A stretch of 64,000 bases of DNA from Billgrantia kenyensis (lineage in GTDB: Bacteria; Pseudomonadota; Gammaproteobacteria; Pseudomonadales; Halomonadaceae), in the NCBI RefSeq assembly GCF_013697085.1, contig NZ_JACEFT010000002.1, forward strand, positions 1 to 64,000, given 5' to 3'. This document shows positions 44,832-54,073 of this stretch, in pieces (within the stretch, counting starts at the first letter, position 1; every line of letters begins with the position of its first letter). Both the position numbers and the translations under genes were made by a program. The notes beneath the pieces are model-generated. The model worked only from the letters and a program-made list of their open reading frames with translations. It was not told the origin of the DNA and ran no database searches.

Positions 44832-46393
44832 TACTGACGCGGCACATAGCCGTGACGCGTACGGAAATAATGACGCAGGAATATGGCAGTCAGGTTAAGC
44901 ACCAGGATCACCCCTATCAGCAGCAAGGCCGTGGCATACACCAGCGGCAGTGCCGCCTGGACATCGTTGCCATGGAAGGCCGTGTCATAGATGTGGTAGC
45001 CCAGATGCATGAACTTACGTTCAAGATGCAGGAACGGAAACTCGGCGTCCACCGGCACCTGGGGCGCCAGCTTGGCGACGCCCACCAGCATCAGCGGTGC
45101 CACTTCGCCGGCGGCACGGGCAATCGCCAGGATGACCCCGGTCAGCATGGCGGGTACCGTCATCGGCAGGATGACCCGGGTCAGTGTCTCGAATCGAGTG
45201 GCGCCCAGCGCCAGGGCACCCTCCCGCTGCTGCACCGGTATCCGCGCCAGGCCCTCTTCGGTGGCCACGATCACCACTGGCAGGGTCAACAGCGCCAGAG
45301 TGAGGGATGCCCAAAGCAATCCCCCGGTGCCAAAGGTGGGCGAGGGTAGCTCATCGCTGAAGAACCACTCGTCAAGCGAGCCGCCGACTCCATAGACGAA
45401 CACTCCAAGGCCGAACACACCGTAGACGATGGAAGGCACCCCCGCCAGATTGCGCACGGAGATACGCACGAGGTTCGTCAGCCGGCCCTGGTGGGCCACC
45501 TCATTGAGGTAGACCGCCGCCAGCACCCCGAAGGGGGCGACCAGCAGCGACATCAGCAGCACCATCAGCACGGTGCCGAAGATCGCCGGCCACACGCCGC
45601 CTGCCGTATTGCCGTCCCGCGGTCCCTCGGAGAGAAAGCGCCACACGCCCCGTGCCCAGGCCGTCAGCTTCTCGCCAGTGGTCATCGCGTTGGGCCGCCA
45701 GGCACGCAGAATCTCGTCAAGGGGCTGGACCAGGCGTCGCCCATCGGCGCTTTCGAGGATCGCCACCTTGCCTTGCATGGCGTGCTGCAGGGCTCGCACC
45801 CGCTCATTGACCGCCGCCAGTTCTCGTCGAGCCTGCGCGTCCCGAGGATCGGCATCCAGTTGCTGGATCAGCGGCCGTAGCTGCTCGCGCCGCAGTCGAT
45901 CACGTTCGCTGCGCAACGCTTGCAGCTCCGCCAGACTTGCCTGAAGCGCGTTCCAGTCCGCCGTCGCCGTTGATGTCGGATCGGGGAAGTCGACACTTCC
46001 CACCTCCACCAGCCGGCCGATGAACTCGCCGTGGAAGCGGCGCTCGAGTACCAGCAGGTCCCGTGGACGTTCGCTGGCGACGATGTCGGAGACCGCCAGC
46101 CAGTGCCACACCTGGCCGTCGAGATCTCGGTTGGCGGTGTAATAAAGTCGCTCACGCTCGCCCTGCTCCAGCGGCAGCTCACGCACGACACGCCCGGCCA
46201 GCGCCCGGCCGTCTTCCAGCTCCAGCTGCACGACGCCTGCCGGCCAGAAATGCCCCAGTCCACGTACGGCGATGAGCAGCAGCAGTCCACCCAGCATCAG
46301 CAGCGACAGTGCCACACTGCCGGCGGCCAGCCAGGCCCAGGGGCCCTCCGAGCGCGGCAGGCGCTGGCTCGCCAGCTCGGACCAGGCACTCAC
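44831..46393 (-). CDS. pstA: Phosphate ABC transporter permease PstA (long form)
   Basis: About 520 aa from the GTG at 46393. Membrane helix 1 (about 25-50) is followed by a periplasmic domain of about 200 residues (40-245) with a helical region ([19 protein letters not shown] in part), then the six-helix permease core (from about 270) with the EAA loop [21 protein letters not shown] in part. The permease half is standard PstA; the inserted domain is absent from the E. coli protein of about 300 aa but occurs in Pseudomonas-type PstA. It follows pstC after 13 bases. Confidence 0.93.
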   Translation of the reverse strand: MSAWSELASQRLPRSEGPWAWLAAGSVALSLLMLGGLLLLIAVRGLGHFWPAGVVQLELEDGRALAGRVVRELPLEQGERERLYYTANRDLDGQVWHWLAVSDIVASERPRDLLVLERRFHGEFIGRLVEVGSVDFPDPTSTATADWNALQASLAELQALRSERDRLRREQLRPLIQQLDADPRDAQARRELAAVNERVRALQHAMQGKVAILESADGRRLVQPLDEILRAWRPNAMTTGEKLTAWARGVWRFLSEGPRDGNTAGGVWPAIFGTVLMVLLMSLLVAPFGVLAAVYLNEVAHQGRLTNLVRISVRNLAGVPSIVYGVFGLGVFVYGVGGSLDEWFFSDELPSPTFGTGGLLWASLTLALLTLPVVIVATEEGLARIPVQQREGALALGATRFETLTRVILPMTVPAMLTGVILAIARAAGEVAPLMLVGVAKLAPQVPVDAEFPFLHLERKFMHLGYHIYDTAFHGNDVQAALPLVYATALLLIGVILVLNLTAIFLRHYFRTRHGYVPRQ

Positions 46394-46406
46394 GACGCCG
46401 CCCCCG

Positions 46407-47540
46407 TCATGGCGCCACCCCAAGCCAGCGATAGCGGCGCCTCAATCGGCTACGCACCACTTCGGCCAGCGTATTGACCAGGAAGGTGAAAAGGAACAGC
46501 AGCAGGGCCGCCAGCATCAGCATCACGTAGGCTTCGCTACCCGGCACGGCTTCGGGCAGCTCGACGACGATGCCCGCCGCCATGCTGCGCATGCCCTCAA
46601 ACGGGCTCAGGCTCATCAAGGCCGTATTGCCGCTGGCCATCAGCACGATCATGGTTTCGCCGACTGCACGCCCGGCACCGATCATTACCGCCGCGAAGAT
46701 ACCCGGGGCAGCGGCCGGCAGCACCACCTTCCACAGGGTCTGCCAGCGCGTCGCACCCAGGGCGTGTGCACCCTCGCCCAGCCCACCGGGCACCCCGGAA
46801 AGTGCATCCTCGGCCAGGGCGTAGATGCTGGGAATCACGGCAAAGCCCATGGCCACGCCCACGATCATGGCATTGCGCGAGGCATAGTCGATGCCCATCT
46901 CGCGGTCCAGCCAGACCCGCAGGTCTCCGTCGACGAGCAGTCGCTCCAACCAGGGCGAGAGCGCGAAGGCCGCCATGACCAGCAGCGCCAGCCAGGGCAC
47001 CAGCCACAGTCCCGCACGCGACAGGGAGAACCAGCGCCGCCACGCCGGCGACAGGCGACGCCATACCCCGCCGGCGAGCAGTACCCCCAACGGCAGTAAC
47101 AGCAGCAGCGTGAGGGTACCGGCCAGGTGTCGCTCCACCCAGGGGGCCATGACCAGGCCGGCAATGAAGCCGACGACCACGCCCGGGAGTGCTTCCATCA
47201 GCTCGAGCGTCGGCTTCATCCGGCTGCGCAAGCGCTGCGACATGAACATCGAGGAGTGTATGGCCGCCCCCAGGGCCAGGGGCACGGAAAACAGCATGGC
47301 CCACAAGGCCGCTTTGAGCGTACCCCAGGCCATGGGCGTGAGCGAGGCGAAAACCCGCTGTGTGTCCAGCTGCCCACCTAACAGCGCGGGCAGAACCTCC
47401 ACCACCAGGAACACACCGATCGCCAATACCGCGAGCACCACCACGATGCCACCCAACGCAATCAGCCCGGTGGCCAACCGATCACGCTGACGGCGCCAGC
47501 GGGACCGGGAAGGGGAAAAAGGATGGGGGGGCTCTATCAT
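46407..47540 (-). CDS. pstC: Phosphate ABC transporter permease PstC
   Basis: 377 aa from the ATG at 47540. Permease with the EAA loop GEGAHALGATRWQTLWKVVLP in part, the AVGETMIVLMASGN helix and conserved MEALPGVVVGFIAGLV. It lacks the several hundred extra residues of long Pseudomonas-type PstC, while its partner PstA has such a domain. An in-frame GTG or ATG upstream would run into the pstS end. The start codon is only 23 bases after a PHO box, so the transcript leader must be very short. Confidence 0.92.
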   Translation of the reverse strand: MIEPPHPFSPSRSRWRRQRDRLATGLIALGGIVVVLAVLAIGVFLVVEVLPALLGGQLDTQRVFASLTPMAWGTLKAALWAMLFSVPLALGAAIHSSMFMSQRLRSRMKPTLELMEALPGVVVGFIAGLVMAPWVERHLAGTLTLLLLLPLGVLLAGGVWRRLSPAWRRWFSLSRAGLWLVPWLALLVMAAFALSPWLERLLVDGDLRVWLDREMGIDYASRNAMIVGVAMGFAVIPSIYALAEDALSGVPGGLGEGAHALGATRWQTLWKVVLPAAAPGIFAAVMIGAGRAVGETMIVLMASGNTALMSLSPFEGMRSMAAGIVVELPEAVPGSEAYVMLMLAALLLFLFTFLVNTLAEVVRSRLRRRYRWLGVAP

Positions 47541-47563
47541 GGCCTGAAGCGTAGAACACCTTG

Positions 47564-47581
47564 ATGACAGTTGGATGACAG
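47564..47581 (-). promoter_or_regulatory. PHO box between pstS and pstC
   Basis: On the minus strand: CTGTCATCCAACTGTCAT, two perfect half-sites with the correct 11-base period. It occupies the 43-base gap between the pstS stop and the pstC start. A possible -10 (TACGCT) lies ten bases downstream, which would start transcription at or next to the pstC ATG. Confidence 0.8.
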
Positions 47582-47583
47582 CA

Positions 47584-48546
47584 TCACGGCGCTGCCACGT
47601 CGAGACCAAGGCGCTGTCGCTGAGCGGCAAGCACCTCATCCGCCAGGGTAATGAAGCCCTGTCCCGCCACCGTACGCTGCCCCTCGGGCGAAAGGATCAG
47701 GTCGAGCAGGGCGCCCTCCGGCCCGGTAATCGCTTTGCCCGGGGGCAGGTTGACGTAGACGAACAGCGAGCGGCTCAGCGGGTAGTCACCGCCACGAACC
47801 TGCTCGGCATCGGGCTCGTGCCGCTGCCCGTACTCGTCCTTGAGGGCGATCGCCTTCACCCCGGGAGTCAGATGATTGAGGCCCGCATAGCCGATCGCCG
47901 CGCGGTTCTCCGTCACCGCAGCCACCACGGCAGCCGAGCCGGGGTGCTCATTGAGACGTGGACTGTATTCCCCTGCGCACAGGGCGCGTTGAAGGAACAG
48001 CCCATGGCTACCGGAGGCGGGGTTGCGCCCGTGCAGCTCGATACGACCGACCCGGCTCGCTACCCCCAATTGATCCCAGCGGGTAATGGCCTGGCTCGCG
48101 CCGCAGTGTCGGGTGGTGGAGAAGATCGCATCCAGCGCTTCCAGGCTCAGTGTCGCCAGCTCAAGGTGGCGATGGACGATGACAGCCAGGGCATCCCGCG
48201 CCACTTCGACCTCCACCACCGCATAGCCATGGCGCTCCTGAAAGGCCCTGCGTTCCGCTTCACTCATGGGTCTGGACATCGGCCCGAGCCGCGTGGTGCC
48301 AGCCGTCAGTGCCGGCACTGCGCTGGCGGAGCCGCTGGCCTGAAGCTGCAGGCGGATGCCGGGATGGCGGTCGCTCAGCTGCTCCCCCCAGCGCAGCATC
48401 AGCCCGGCCATGGTGTCCGAACCCACGATACCCAAGGTTCCGGCCGGCATCTCCGAGCGGGCCGACGCTGCCAGCAGCACCAGAATCACGCCAAGGCACG
48501 CCTGCCTTAGCCGATGCCAGCCAGGTGAATTACCCCAAGTGATCAT
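47584..48546 (-). CDS. pstS: Periplasmic phosphate-binding protein (PstS family)
   Basis: 320 aa with a Sec signal peptide ending near residue 31 (VILVLLAASARS) and type II binding-protein fold: TLGIVGSDTMAGLMLRWGE at the mature N-terminus, TTRLGPMSRPMSEAE, and the GRNPASGSHGLF loop that contacts phosphate. Shorter and more divergent than E. coli PstS. AAGGGG precedes the ATG. Located upstream of pstCAB-phoU on the same strand. Confidence 0.88.
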   Translation of the reverse strand: MITWGNSPGWHRLRQACLGVILVLLAASARSEMPAGTLGIVGSDTMAGLMLRWGEQLSDRHPGIRLQLQASGSASAVPALTAGTTRLGPMSRPMSEAERRAFQERHGYAVVEVEVARDALAVIVHRHLELATLSLEALDAIFSTTRHCGASQAITRWDQLGVASRVGRIELHGRNPASGSHGLFLQRALCAGEYSPRLNEHPGSAAVVAAVTENRAAIGYAGLNHLTPGVKAIALKDEYGQRHEPDAEQVRGGDYPLSRSLFVYVNLPPGKAITGPEGALLDLILSPEGQRTVAGQGFITLADEVLAAQRQRLGLDVAAP

Positions 48547-48582
48547 GCGGCCCCTTTGAAGTGGCTGAAGCTAAACTCTCGA

Positions 48583-48600
48583 GTGACAGCTTGTCGCAGC
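48583..48600 (-). promoter_or_regulatory. Imperfect PHO-box-like site upstream of pstS
   Basis: On the minus strand CTGCGAC AAG CTGTCAC: one good half-site and one poor one with a spacer one base short, 37 bases before the pstS ATG. Much weaker than the box between pstS and pstC. Confidence 0.3.
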
Positions 48601-48696
48601 GCTGGTGAGGGCCAGCCTTGATGTATAAGATGGCCCCAGCAGGCGCTGCAATGCAATATCACCACTCACAACAACAAGCCGAGCTTACGGAATTTC

Positions 48697-49104
48697 ATGA
48701 CTGACCTCGACGATGTTCCCTCCCCCCAGGGTCAACTTACCCTGAAGCTATTGGCCAACCGCCAGGATACCAACCTGTACGGCGACATCCCCGGTGGCTG
48801 GCTGGTACGTCACATGGACCAGGCCGCCGAGCTGGCAGCAGGCCGCGAGGCGCACGGCCGCACGGCGACGGTCGCCATCGAGACCATGGACTTCCTGTCT
48901 CCGGTACGCGTCGGCTCGATGGTCAACATCTTCACGGCCGTACGCGAAATCGGCCACAGCTCGGTCAAGATCGACGTCGAGGTATGGATTCGCCAACCTC
49001 ACGAGCGCGAATCCAGTGAACTGCACAAGGTCACCGAGGCTCGCTTCGTGATGGTGGCCCTCGACGACAAGGGGCGCATCCGCGCAGTGCGCCAGACGAG
49101 CTGA
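48697..49104 (+). CDS. YciA-like acyl-CoA thioesterase
   Basis: 135-aa hotdog-fold protein. The active-site region LYGDIPGGWLVRHMDQAAE contains the family's Asp/Gly pattern, followed by TVAIETMDFLSPVRVGSMV and a C-terminal LHKVTEARFVMVALDD. Hydrolyses acyl-CoA thioesters; chain-length preference cannot be told from sequence. Divergent from pstS. Confidence 0.85.
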   Translation: MTDLDDVPSPQGQLTLKLLANRQDTNLYGDIPGGWLVRHMDQAAELAAGREAHGRTATVAIETMDFLSPVRVGSMVNIFTAVREIGHSSVKIDVEVWIRQPHERESSELHKVTEARFVMVALDDKGRIRAVRQTS

Positions 49105-49122
49105 GGTGCAAATCCCCTGCAA

Positions 49123-49154
49123 GCAACAGGGGCGCCATACGGCGCCCCTGTTGC
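49123..49154. terminator. Bidirectional terminator between thioesterase and TRAP genes
   Basis: Fourteen-base perfect stem GCAACAGGGGCGCC and its complement with an ATAC loop, between the convergent stops at 49104 and 49173. T-rich flanks are short. Confidence 0.75.
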
Positions 49155-49172
49155 ACTCTTGGCCCAAGCCAA

Positions 49173-50270
49173 TCAGGCGCCGACGTTATCGCGTCCCTTC
49201 AGGTACGCATACTCGCCGATGTCGCTGAACGGGCGAACCAGCTTCTGGAACGCCAGGTAGGACTCGTAGACCTTGGCCGATTCCGGGTCGCGGTCGACTT
49301 GCTCCTGGATGACCTGCTTGGACGATTCGAAGAGGGCCTCCATGACGTCCTGAGGGAATTCACGCAGCTGCACGCCATGCTCATCCACCAGGGTTTCCAG
49401 CGCCTGGGCGTTGCGGTAGGCGAATTCGCTGATCATGGCCAGGTTGGAAGCCTTGGCGGCTTCGCGCACCACATCCTTGAGGTCGTCCGGCAGGGCGTTC
49501 CAGGCGTCCAGGTTGACGGTGCCTTCAAGCACGGCAGTCGGCTCGTTCCACACCGAGGTGTAGTAGTAGTCGGCCACCTGGTACAGGCCGAAGGCCATGT
49601 CGTTGTAGGGGCCAACCCAGTCGGCGGCGTCGAGCACACCGGTCTGCATGGAGGTGAAGATCTCGCCACCCGGCATGTTGACGGTGGTCACCCCGATGCC
49701 GTTCATCGCTTCGCCGGCCAGGCCCGGCAGGCGCAGGCGAATGCCCTGCATGTCGGCCAGGGAGTTGATCTCCTTCTTGAACCAGCCAGCCATCTGGGCA
49801 CCGGTGTTGCCCACGGCAAACGGCTTGAGGTTGTGCTTGGCGTAGACCTCGTCCCACAGCTCCTGGCCACCGCCATGATACAGCCAGGCGTTCTTTTCGG
49901 TGGTGTTCATGCCGAAAGGCACGGCAGTGAAGAACTGCGAGGCGGCCACCTTGCCGCGCCAGTAGTAGGCGGCTGAGTGCCCCATCTCGGCGGTGCCGGC
50001 GGCCACGGCATCGAAGACTTCCATGGCGGGTACCAGCTCGCCCGCGCCATGCACACGAACGCGCATGCGACCGTTGGAGAGCTGTTCGATGCGCTGGGCG
50101 AAGTCGTTGGCCCCGGTACCCAGAGCCGGGAAATTGGTCGGCCAGGAAGTGACCATGTCCCAGGTGATGGTGTCCTGCGCCTTGGCAGTGGAAACGAAAG
50201 GCGCGGCGGCGACGCCGGCGGCACCGATGCCGACGGTCTTGAGGAATTTACGGCGTTGCATGGCTGGCAT
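49173..50270 (-). CDS. TRAP-type substrate-binding protein (DctP family), orphan
   Basis: 365 aa with a twin-arginine signal (RRKFLKTVGIGAAGVAAAP) cleaved near residue 31. The DctP fold shows ITWDMVTSWPTNFPALGTG in part, GIRLRLPGLAGEAMNGIG in part, with the ligand-binding Arg, and the PGGEIFTSMQTGVLDAADW hinge. It most resembles TakP-like alpha-keto-acid binders with a WPTNFP start. No dctQ or dctM membrane genes are adjacent, so it must pair with subunits elsewhere. Start at 50270 or the ATG three codons later. Confidence 0.88.
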   Translation of the reverse strand: MPAMQRRKFLKTVGIGAAGVAAAPFVSTAKAQDTITWDMVTSWPTNFPALGTGANDFAQRIEQLSNGRMRVRVHGAGELVPAMEVFDAVAAGTAEMGHSAAYYWRGKVAASQFFTAVPFGMNTTEKNAWLYHGGGQELWDEVYAKHNLKPFAVGNTGAQMAGWFKKEINSLADMQGIRLRLPGLAGEAMNGIGVTTVNMPGGEIFTSMQTGVLDAADWVGPYNDMAFGLYQVADYYYTSVWNEPTAVLEGTVNLDAWNALPDDLKDVVREAAKASNLAMISEFAYRNAQALETLVDEHGVQLREFPQDVMEALFESSKQVIQEQVDRDPESAKVYESYLAFQKLVRPFSDIGEYAYLKGRDNVGA

Positions 50271-50388
50271 GACTCCAGGTGGTTATTCTGTGTCGCAGAT
50301 TGTCACTATGCGATGTGTCCGCCAGAGAGTATGCGGAATGGTAATTTAGCCAGCAAGCACGCCTTTTGACGTAGACGTCAACGTAGGG

Positions 50389-52596
50389 TCAGAGAGGGGT
50401 GAGCTTGGCGAACCCAAGCACCAGCCACTTGTCACCCTCGCCTTCGAAGCTGACCTGTACCCGCGCGCGAGCGCCCTCTCCCTCGGCATTGAGAATCACC
50501 CCCTCGCCGAAGACGGGATGATGCACCCGCTGGCCGAGGCTCAAGCTGGGCAGGTCTTCGCCGCCGTCGACCGAGGGCTGACGCGACAGTCCCACGGCCG
50601 GACGCGTGGCCGTCACCGGGCGCGAGATCTGCCCGCGCAGCCTCACCTCCTCGAGGTATTCGGCGGGAATTTCGCGTAGAAAACGCGACGGCCGCTGGAA
50701 GGTCTCCTTGCCGTGCAGGCGGCGAATCTCCGAGTGAGTGAGGTAGAGCTTGCGCATGGCGCGGGTCAGGCCGACATAGCAGAGCCGACGCTCCTCCTCG
50801 AGTCGGCCGGGCTCCTCCATCGACATCTTGTGCGGAAACAACCCCTCCTCGACCCCGGCGATGAACACCACCGGGAATTCCAGCCCCTTGGCCGAGTGCA
50901 GCGTCATCAACTGCACGCTGTCCTCGAACTCGTCGGCCTCGTGCTCGCCGGCGTTGAGCGCCGCCTCGGCCAGGAAAGCCTCCAGCGCCACGGCGCCCTC
51001 GCCAGCCTCGGGCGGATCGAAGGATTCGCCCTGGGTAAAGGCGCGGGCGGCGTTGATCAGCTCTTCCAGGTTCTCGACCCGGGCTTGACCCTTCTCGCCC
51101 TTCTCGTTGCGATGATGCTCGACCAGGCCGGAGCGCTCGTTCACGTGATCGATGATCTCGTGCAGCGACAGGCCGGCGGTGTCGTTATCGAGCCCTTCGA
51201 CGAGGTCGGCGAACGCCTGCAGCGCCGTACCGGCACGGCCCTTCAGCGAGCCATCCACCAGGCCGTCGTGAAGCGCCTGCCACAGCGAGACGCCGGCCAC
51301 ACGCGCCCGCTCGCGCACTTGCTCCACGGTACGGGTACCGATGCCCCGCGGCGGCACGTTGATGATGCGCTCCAGCGAAGCGTCGTCGTCGCGGTTGAGC
51401 AACAGGCGCAGATAGGCCAGGGCGTTCTTGATCTCCAGGCGCTCGTAGAAGCGATGTCCTCCGTAGATGCGATAGGGCATGCCTTGGCGGATCAGGGTCT
51501 CCTCGAGCACCCGCGACTGGGCGTTGGAGCGGTAGAGGATGGCCACGTCGCAGCGACGGTAGCCCTCATCGACCTTCTCCTTGATGGTGTCGACGATGAA
51601 GCGCGCCTCGTCGAGGTCATTGAAGCCGGCGTAGACCGAAATCGGCTCGCCGCGGGCGCCGGCCGTCCACAGCTCCTTGCCCATGCGCTCGGCATTGTGG
51701 CTGATCAAGGCGTTGGCGGCATCGAGAATGGCGCTGGTGGAGCGGTAGTTCTGCTCCAGCCGTACCGTATGGGTGGACGGAAATTCCTGTTCGAAGCGGC
51801 GGATGTTCTCGATCCGCGCCCCGCGCCAGCCGTAGATCGACTGGTCGTCGTCACCCACCACGGTCATCGGGGTCTTCATGCCGGTAAGCAGCTTGAGCCA
51901 GGCGTATTGCAGGGTGTTGGTGTCCTGAAACTCGTCGACCAGCACGTGAGCGAAGCGCTCCTGATAGTGGGCCAGCAGCGCCGGGTTGTCGCGCAGCAGC
52001 TCGAGGCTCCTGAGCAGCAGCTCGCCGAAGTCGACCAGCCCGCCGCGCTCACAGGTGAGCTGGTAGCGCTCGTAGAGTTCGACCATCTGGGCCATGTAGG
52101 CATCGCCCTGGACGTCGACCTGGTGCGGGCGCAGCCCCTCTTCCTTGCAGCCGGAAATGAAGTACTGCACCTGGCGCGGCGGGTAACGCTCGTCGTCGAC
52201 CTGGTGATCCTTGAGCAGGCGCTTGACCAGACGCAACTGGTCGTCGGAGTCGATGATCTGGAAGTGCTGCGGCAGCCGCGCATCCTGCCAGTGGGTACGC
52301 AGCAGGCGGTGGGCAATGGAGTGGAAGGTGCCGACCCAGACGTTGCGCAGCGACAGCCCGAGCAGTGCCTCCAGGCGTGTGCGCATCTCGCGTGCCGCCT
52401 TGTTGGTAAAGGTCACGGCGAGCACGGCATAAGGCGAGAGCCCCTCGGCCTGCATCAGCCAGGCGATGCGATGTACCAGTACCCGGGTCTTGCCGGAGCC
52501 GGCTCCGGCCAGCACCAGCATGTTGCCCTGGGGGCCGCTCACCGCCTCGCGCTGGGCCGGGTTCAACTGGTCGAGAATCGCCGTGACGTCATCCAT
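50389..52596 (-). CDS. uvrD: DNA helicase II UvrD
   Basis: SF1A helicase of nucleotide-excision and mismatch repair. 735 aa: LDQLNPAQREAVSGP Q-motif, Walker A GAGSGKT at 31-37, [43 protein letters not shown] and VGLTRAMRKLYLT. The C-terminal extension ends in a Tudor-like HHPVFGEGVILNAEGEG-type segment typical of UvrD/PcrA and absent from Rep. Confidence 0.95.
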   Translation of the reverse strand: MDDVTAILDQLNPAQREAVSGPQGNMLVLAGAGSGKTRVLVHRIAWLMQAEGLSPYAVLAVTFTNKAAREMRTRLEALLGLSLRNVWVGTFHSIAHRLLRTHWQDARLPQHFQIIDSDDQLRLVKRLLKDHQVDDERYPPRQVQYFISGCKEEGLRPHQVDVQGDAYMAQMVELYERYQLTCERGGLVDFGELLLRSLELLRDNPALLAHYQERFAHVLVDEFQDTNTLQYAWLKLLTGMKTPMTVVGDDDQSIYGWRGARIENIRRFEQEFPSTHTVRLEQNYRSTSAILDAANALISHNAERMGKELWTAGARGEPISVYAGFNDLDEARFIVDTIKEKVDEGYRRCDVAILYRSNAQSRVLEETLIRQGMPYRIYGGHRFYERLEIKNALAYLRLLLNRDDDASLERIINVPPRGIGTRTVEQVRERARVAGVSLWQALHDGLVDGSLKGRAGTALQAFADLVEGLDNDTAGLSLHEIIDHVNERSGLVEHHRNEKGEKGQARVENLEELINAARAFTQGESFDPPEAGEGAVALEAFLAEAALNAGEHEADEFEDSVQLMTLHSAKGLEFPVVFIAGVEEGLFPHKMSMEEPGRLEEERRLCYVGLTRAMRKLYLTHSEIRRLHGKETFQRPSRFLREIPAEYLEEVRLRGQISRPVTATRPAVGLSRQPSVDGGEDLPSLSLGQRVHHPVFGEGVILNAEGEGARARVQVSFEGEGDKWLVLGFAKLTPL

Positions 52597-52715
52597 GGAA
52601 GGGGTCTGCCGCTGGAAAAAATGAGCGCCTAGCTTAGCATATCCGCCCGCCTCGACATGAGCGGCGGCCAGCTGTCTTCACAAGGGCCCGAGCGCAGCAA
52701 TAAATCAGCCTTTCC

Positions 52716-53579
52716 TCAGGGTTTGCCTTCCTGTTCGGGAAACCTCAATGGCGTCAGGCTCTTCTTGACCGCCTTGAGCTGTTCGGCGAGCTTCGGTCCG
52801 CGGGTCTTGGCCACACCCACGGCGAGTACGTCGATCAGCACCAGATGGGCGATGCGCGAGCTCATCGGCGTATAGATCTCGGTGTCCTCATGCACGTCGA
52901 TGTAGAGCGGCAGGGACACCTCCTCGGCGAGCGGCGAACCGCTGGGGCACAGGCCGATCACCGTGGCGCCGGCTTCGCGGGCCAGGCGCACGCTGGCCAC
53001 CAGGGCGCGGGTGCGGCCGGTCTGGGAGATCGCCACCACCACGTCGCCCTCCTTGAGGGTCACCGCCGACATGTTCTGCATGTGAGGGTCGGCGTAGGCC
53101 GCGGTAGAGATCTGCAGGCGGAAGAACTTGTGCTGGGCGTCGAAGGCCACCGCACCGGAGGCGCCGAAGCCGTAGAACTCGACCCGATTGGCCATGGCCA
53201 GGGCCTGGATCGCCCGGCTCAAGGCGTCATTGTCGAGGCGGTCGCGCACCGAGAGCAGGGTCCCCACGGTGGAGTCGAAGATACTCTGGGAAAACTCGGC
53301 GACGGAGTCGTCGTCGTTCATCGAGAACTGAGCGAACTGGCTGCCCGAGGCCAGCATCTGAGCCAGCTTGAGCTTGAAGTCCTGGAAGCCGTTGCAACCC
53401 AGGGCACGACAGAACCGCACTACGGTCGGTTCGCTGACCTTGGCCTCGGTAGCCAGGTCAACGATACGCATGTGGATGACTTCCTCGGGATTACGCAGCA
53501 CGAAGCGCGCCACTTTCTGCTCGGAGCGGCGGAAATGCTCCATGCGGCGTCTCATTTCATCGAACAGGGCGCGGCTCAC
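52716..53579 (-). CDS. hexR: HexR-type RpiR-family transcriptional regulator
   Basis: 287 aa. N-terminal RpiR helix-turn-helix (RRSEQKVARFVLRNPEEV, then KVSEPTVVRFCRALGCNGFQDFK in part) and a C-terminal SIS domain (about 125-260, VEFYGFGASGAVAFDAQHKF in part, VVVAISQTGRTRALV). HexR represses Entner-Doudoroff and central carbon genes and senses KDPG through the SIS domain. The assignment among RpiR paralogues rests on overall pattern. uvrD lies downstream on the same strand after about 120 bases. Confidence 0.85.
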   Translation of the reverse strand: MSRALFDEMRRRMEHFRRSEQKVARFVLRNPEEVIHMRIVDLATEAKVSEPTVVRFCRALGCNGFQDFKLKLAQMLASGSQFAQFSMNDDDSVAEFSQSIFDSTVGTLLSVRDRLDNDALSRAIQALAMANRVEFYGFGASGAVAFDAQHKFFRLQISTAAYADPHMQNMSAVTLKEGDVVVAISQTGRTRALVASVRLAREAGATVIGLCPSGSPLAEEVSLPLYIDVHEDTEIYTPMSSRIAHLVLIDVLAVGVAKTRGPKLAEQLKAVKKSLTPLRFPEQEGKP

Positions 53580-53659
53580 GCTGGACTCCTTGGTTGAGGA
53601 ACGCTGGTACTCAGTATGCCTGATCCCGTTCGGTTTGGGGGAGTTTCCCCGTCACCGTG

Positions 53660-53710
53660 GAATAGCCCACATCGTCATATTTCTGTCAAGTAGGGTATAG
53701 TAAAAATTCA
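53660..53710 (-). promoter_or_regulatory. Candidate hexR promoter and HexR-like site
   Basis: On the minus strand a perfect TTGACA (53684-53689) and CTATTC (53660-53665) are 18 bases apart, 81 bases before the hexR start. Next to it, TATAGTAAAAATTCA at 53696-53710 matches 12 of 15 positions of the HexR motif TGTARTWWWWTWACA. Autoregulation would follow if real. Confidence 0.35.
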
Positions 53711-53809
53711 GCGTCGCCATGCGGCCTGAACAACGACACATTGAAACCGGATGTGATTTGCCGGGCGAGGGCCCGGTAACGAAACGAAGAGAAGAAGGGA
53801 GAGTCGATC

Positions 53810-54010
53810 ATGAGCAAGGTCGAACGCGTCACTTCGGTCAAGAACGAACTTCTCGACATCTTCATGGGCATTAACGTCGCCGAGCACGAGAAGCGCTCGC
53901 GAAGTGCTGCCCAGCGTAACCTGCGCGCACGTCGCGGCATCGAGCTACACCAGGAGTTCAAGGAGCTGGAACGCAACATCGCCGACCTGCTCGACGACGA
54001 AAAACACTGA
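53810..54010 (+). CDS. Small charged protein of unknown function
   Basis: 66 aa with a GGGAGAG ribosome site. Highly charged and helical (KNELLDIFMGINVAEHEKRS in part, then RNLRARRGIELHQEFKELER in part). No signal peptide or cysteine. Size and charge suggest a conserved small cytoplasmic protein, but no family is recognised with confidence. Followed by a strong hairpin, so it is probably a single-gene transcript. Confidence 0.65.
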   Translation: MSKVERVTSVKNELLDIFMGINVAEHEKRSRSAAQRNLRARRGIELHQEFKELERNIADLLDDEKH

Positions 54011-54034
54011 GCCGGCCGCGACGCGGCCGGCTCA
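54008..54034 (+). terminator. Hairpin after the 66-aa gene
   Basis: TGAGCCGGCCGCG and its complement around one A (about 11 pairs in practice), starting at the stop codon. A second small stem (ACAAGCC/GGCTTGT) follows before the convergent NSS gene. Confidence 0.6.
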
Positions 54035-54073
54035 GAAGAACACAAGCCCCGCAGGGCGAGGCTTGTCGGGACC

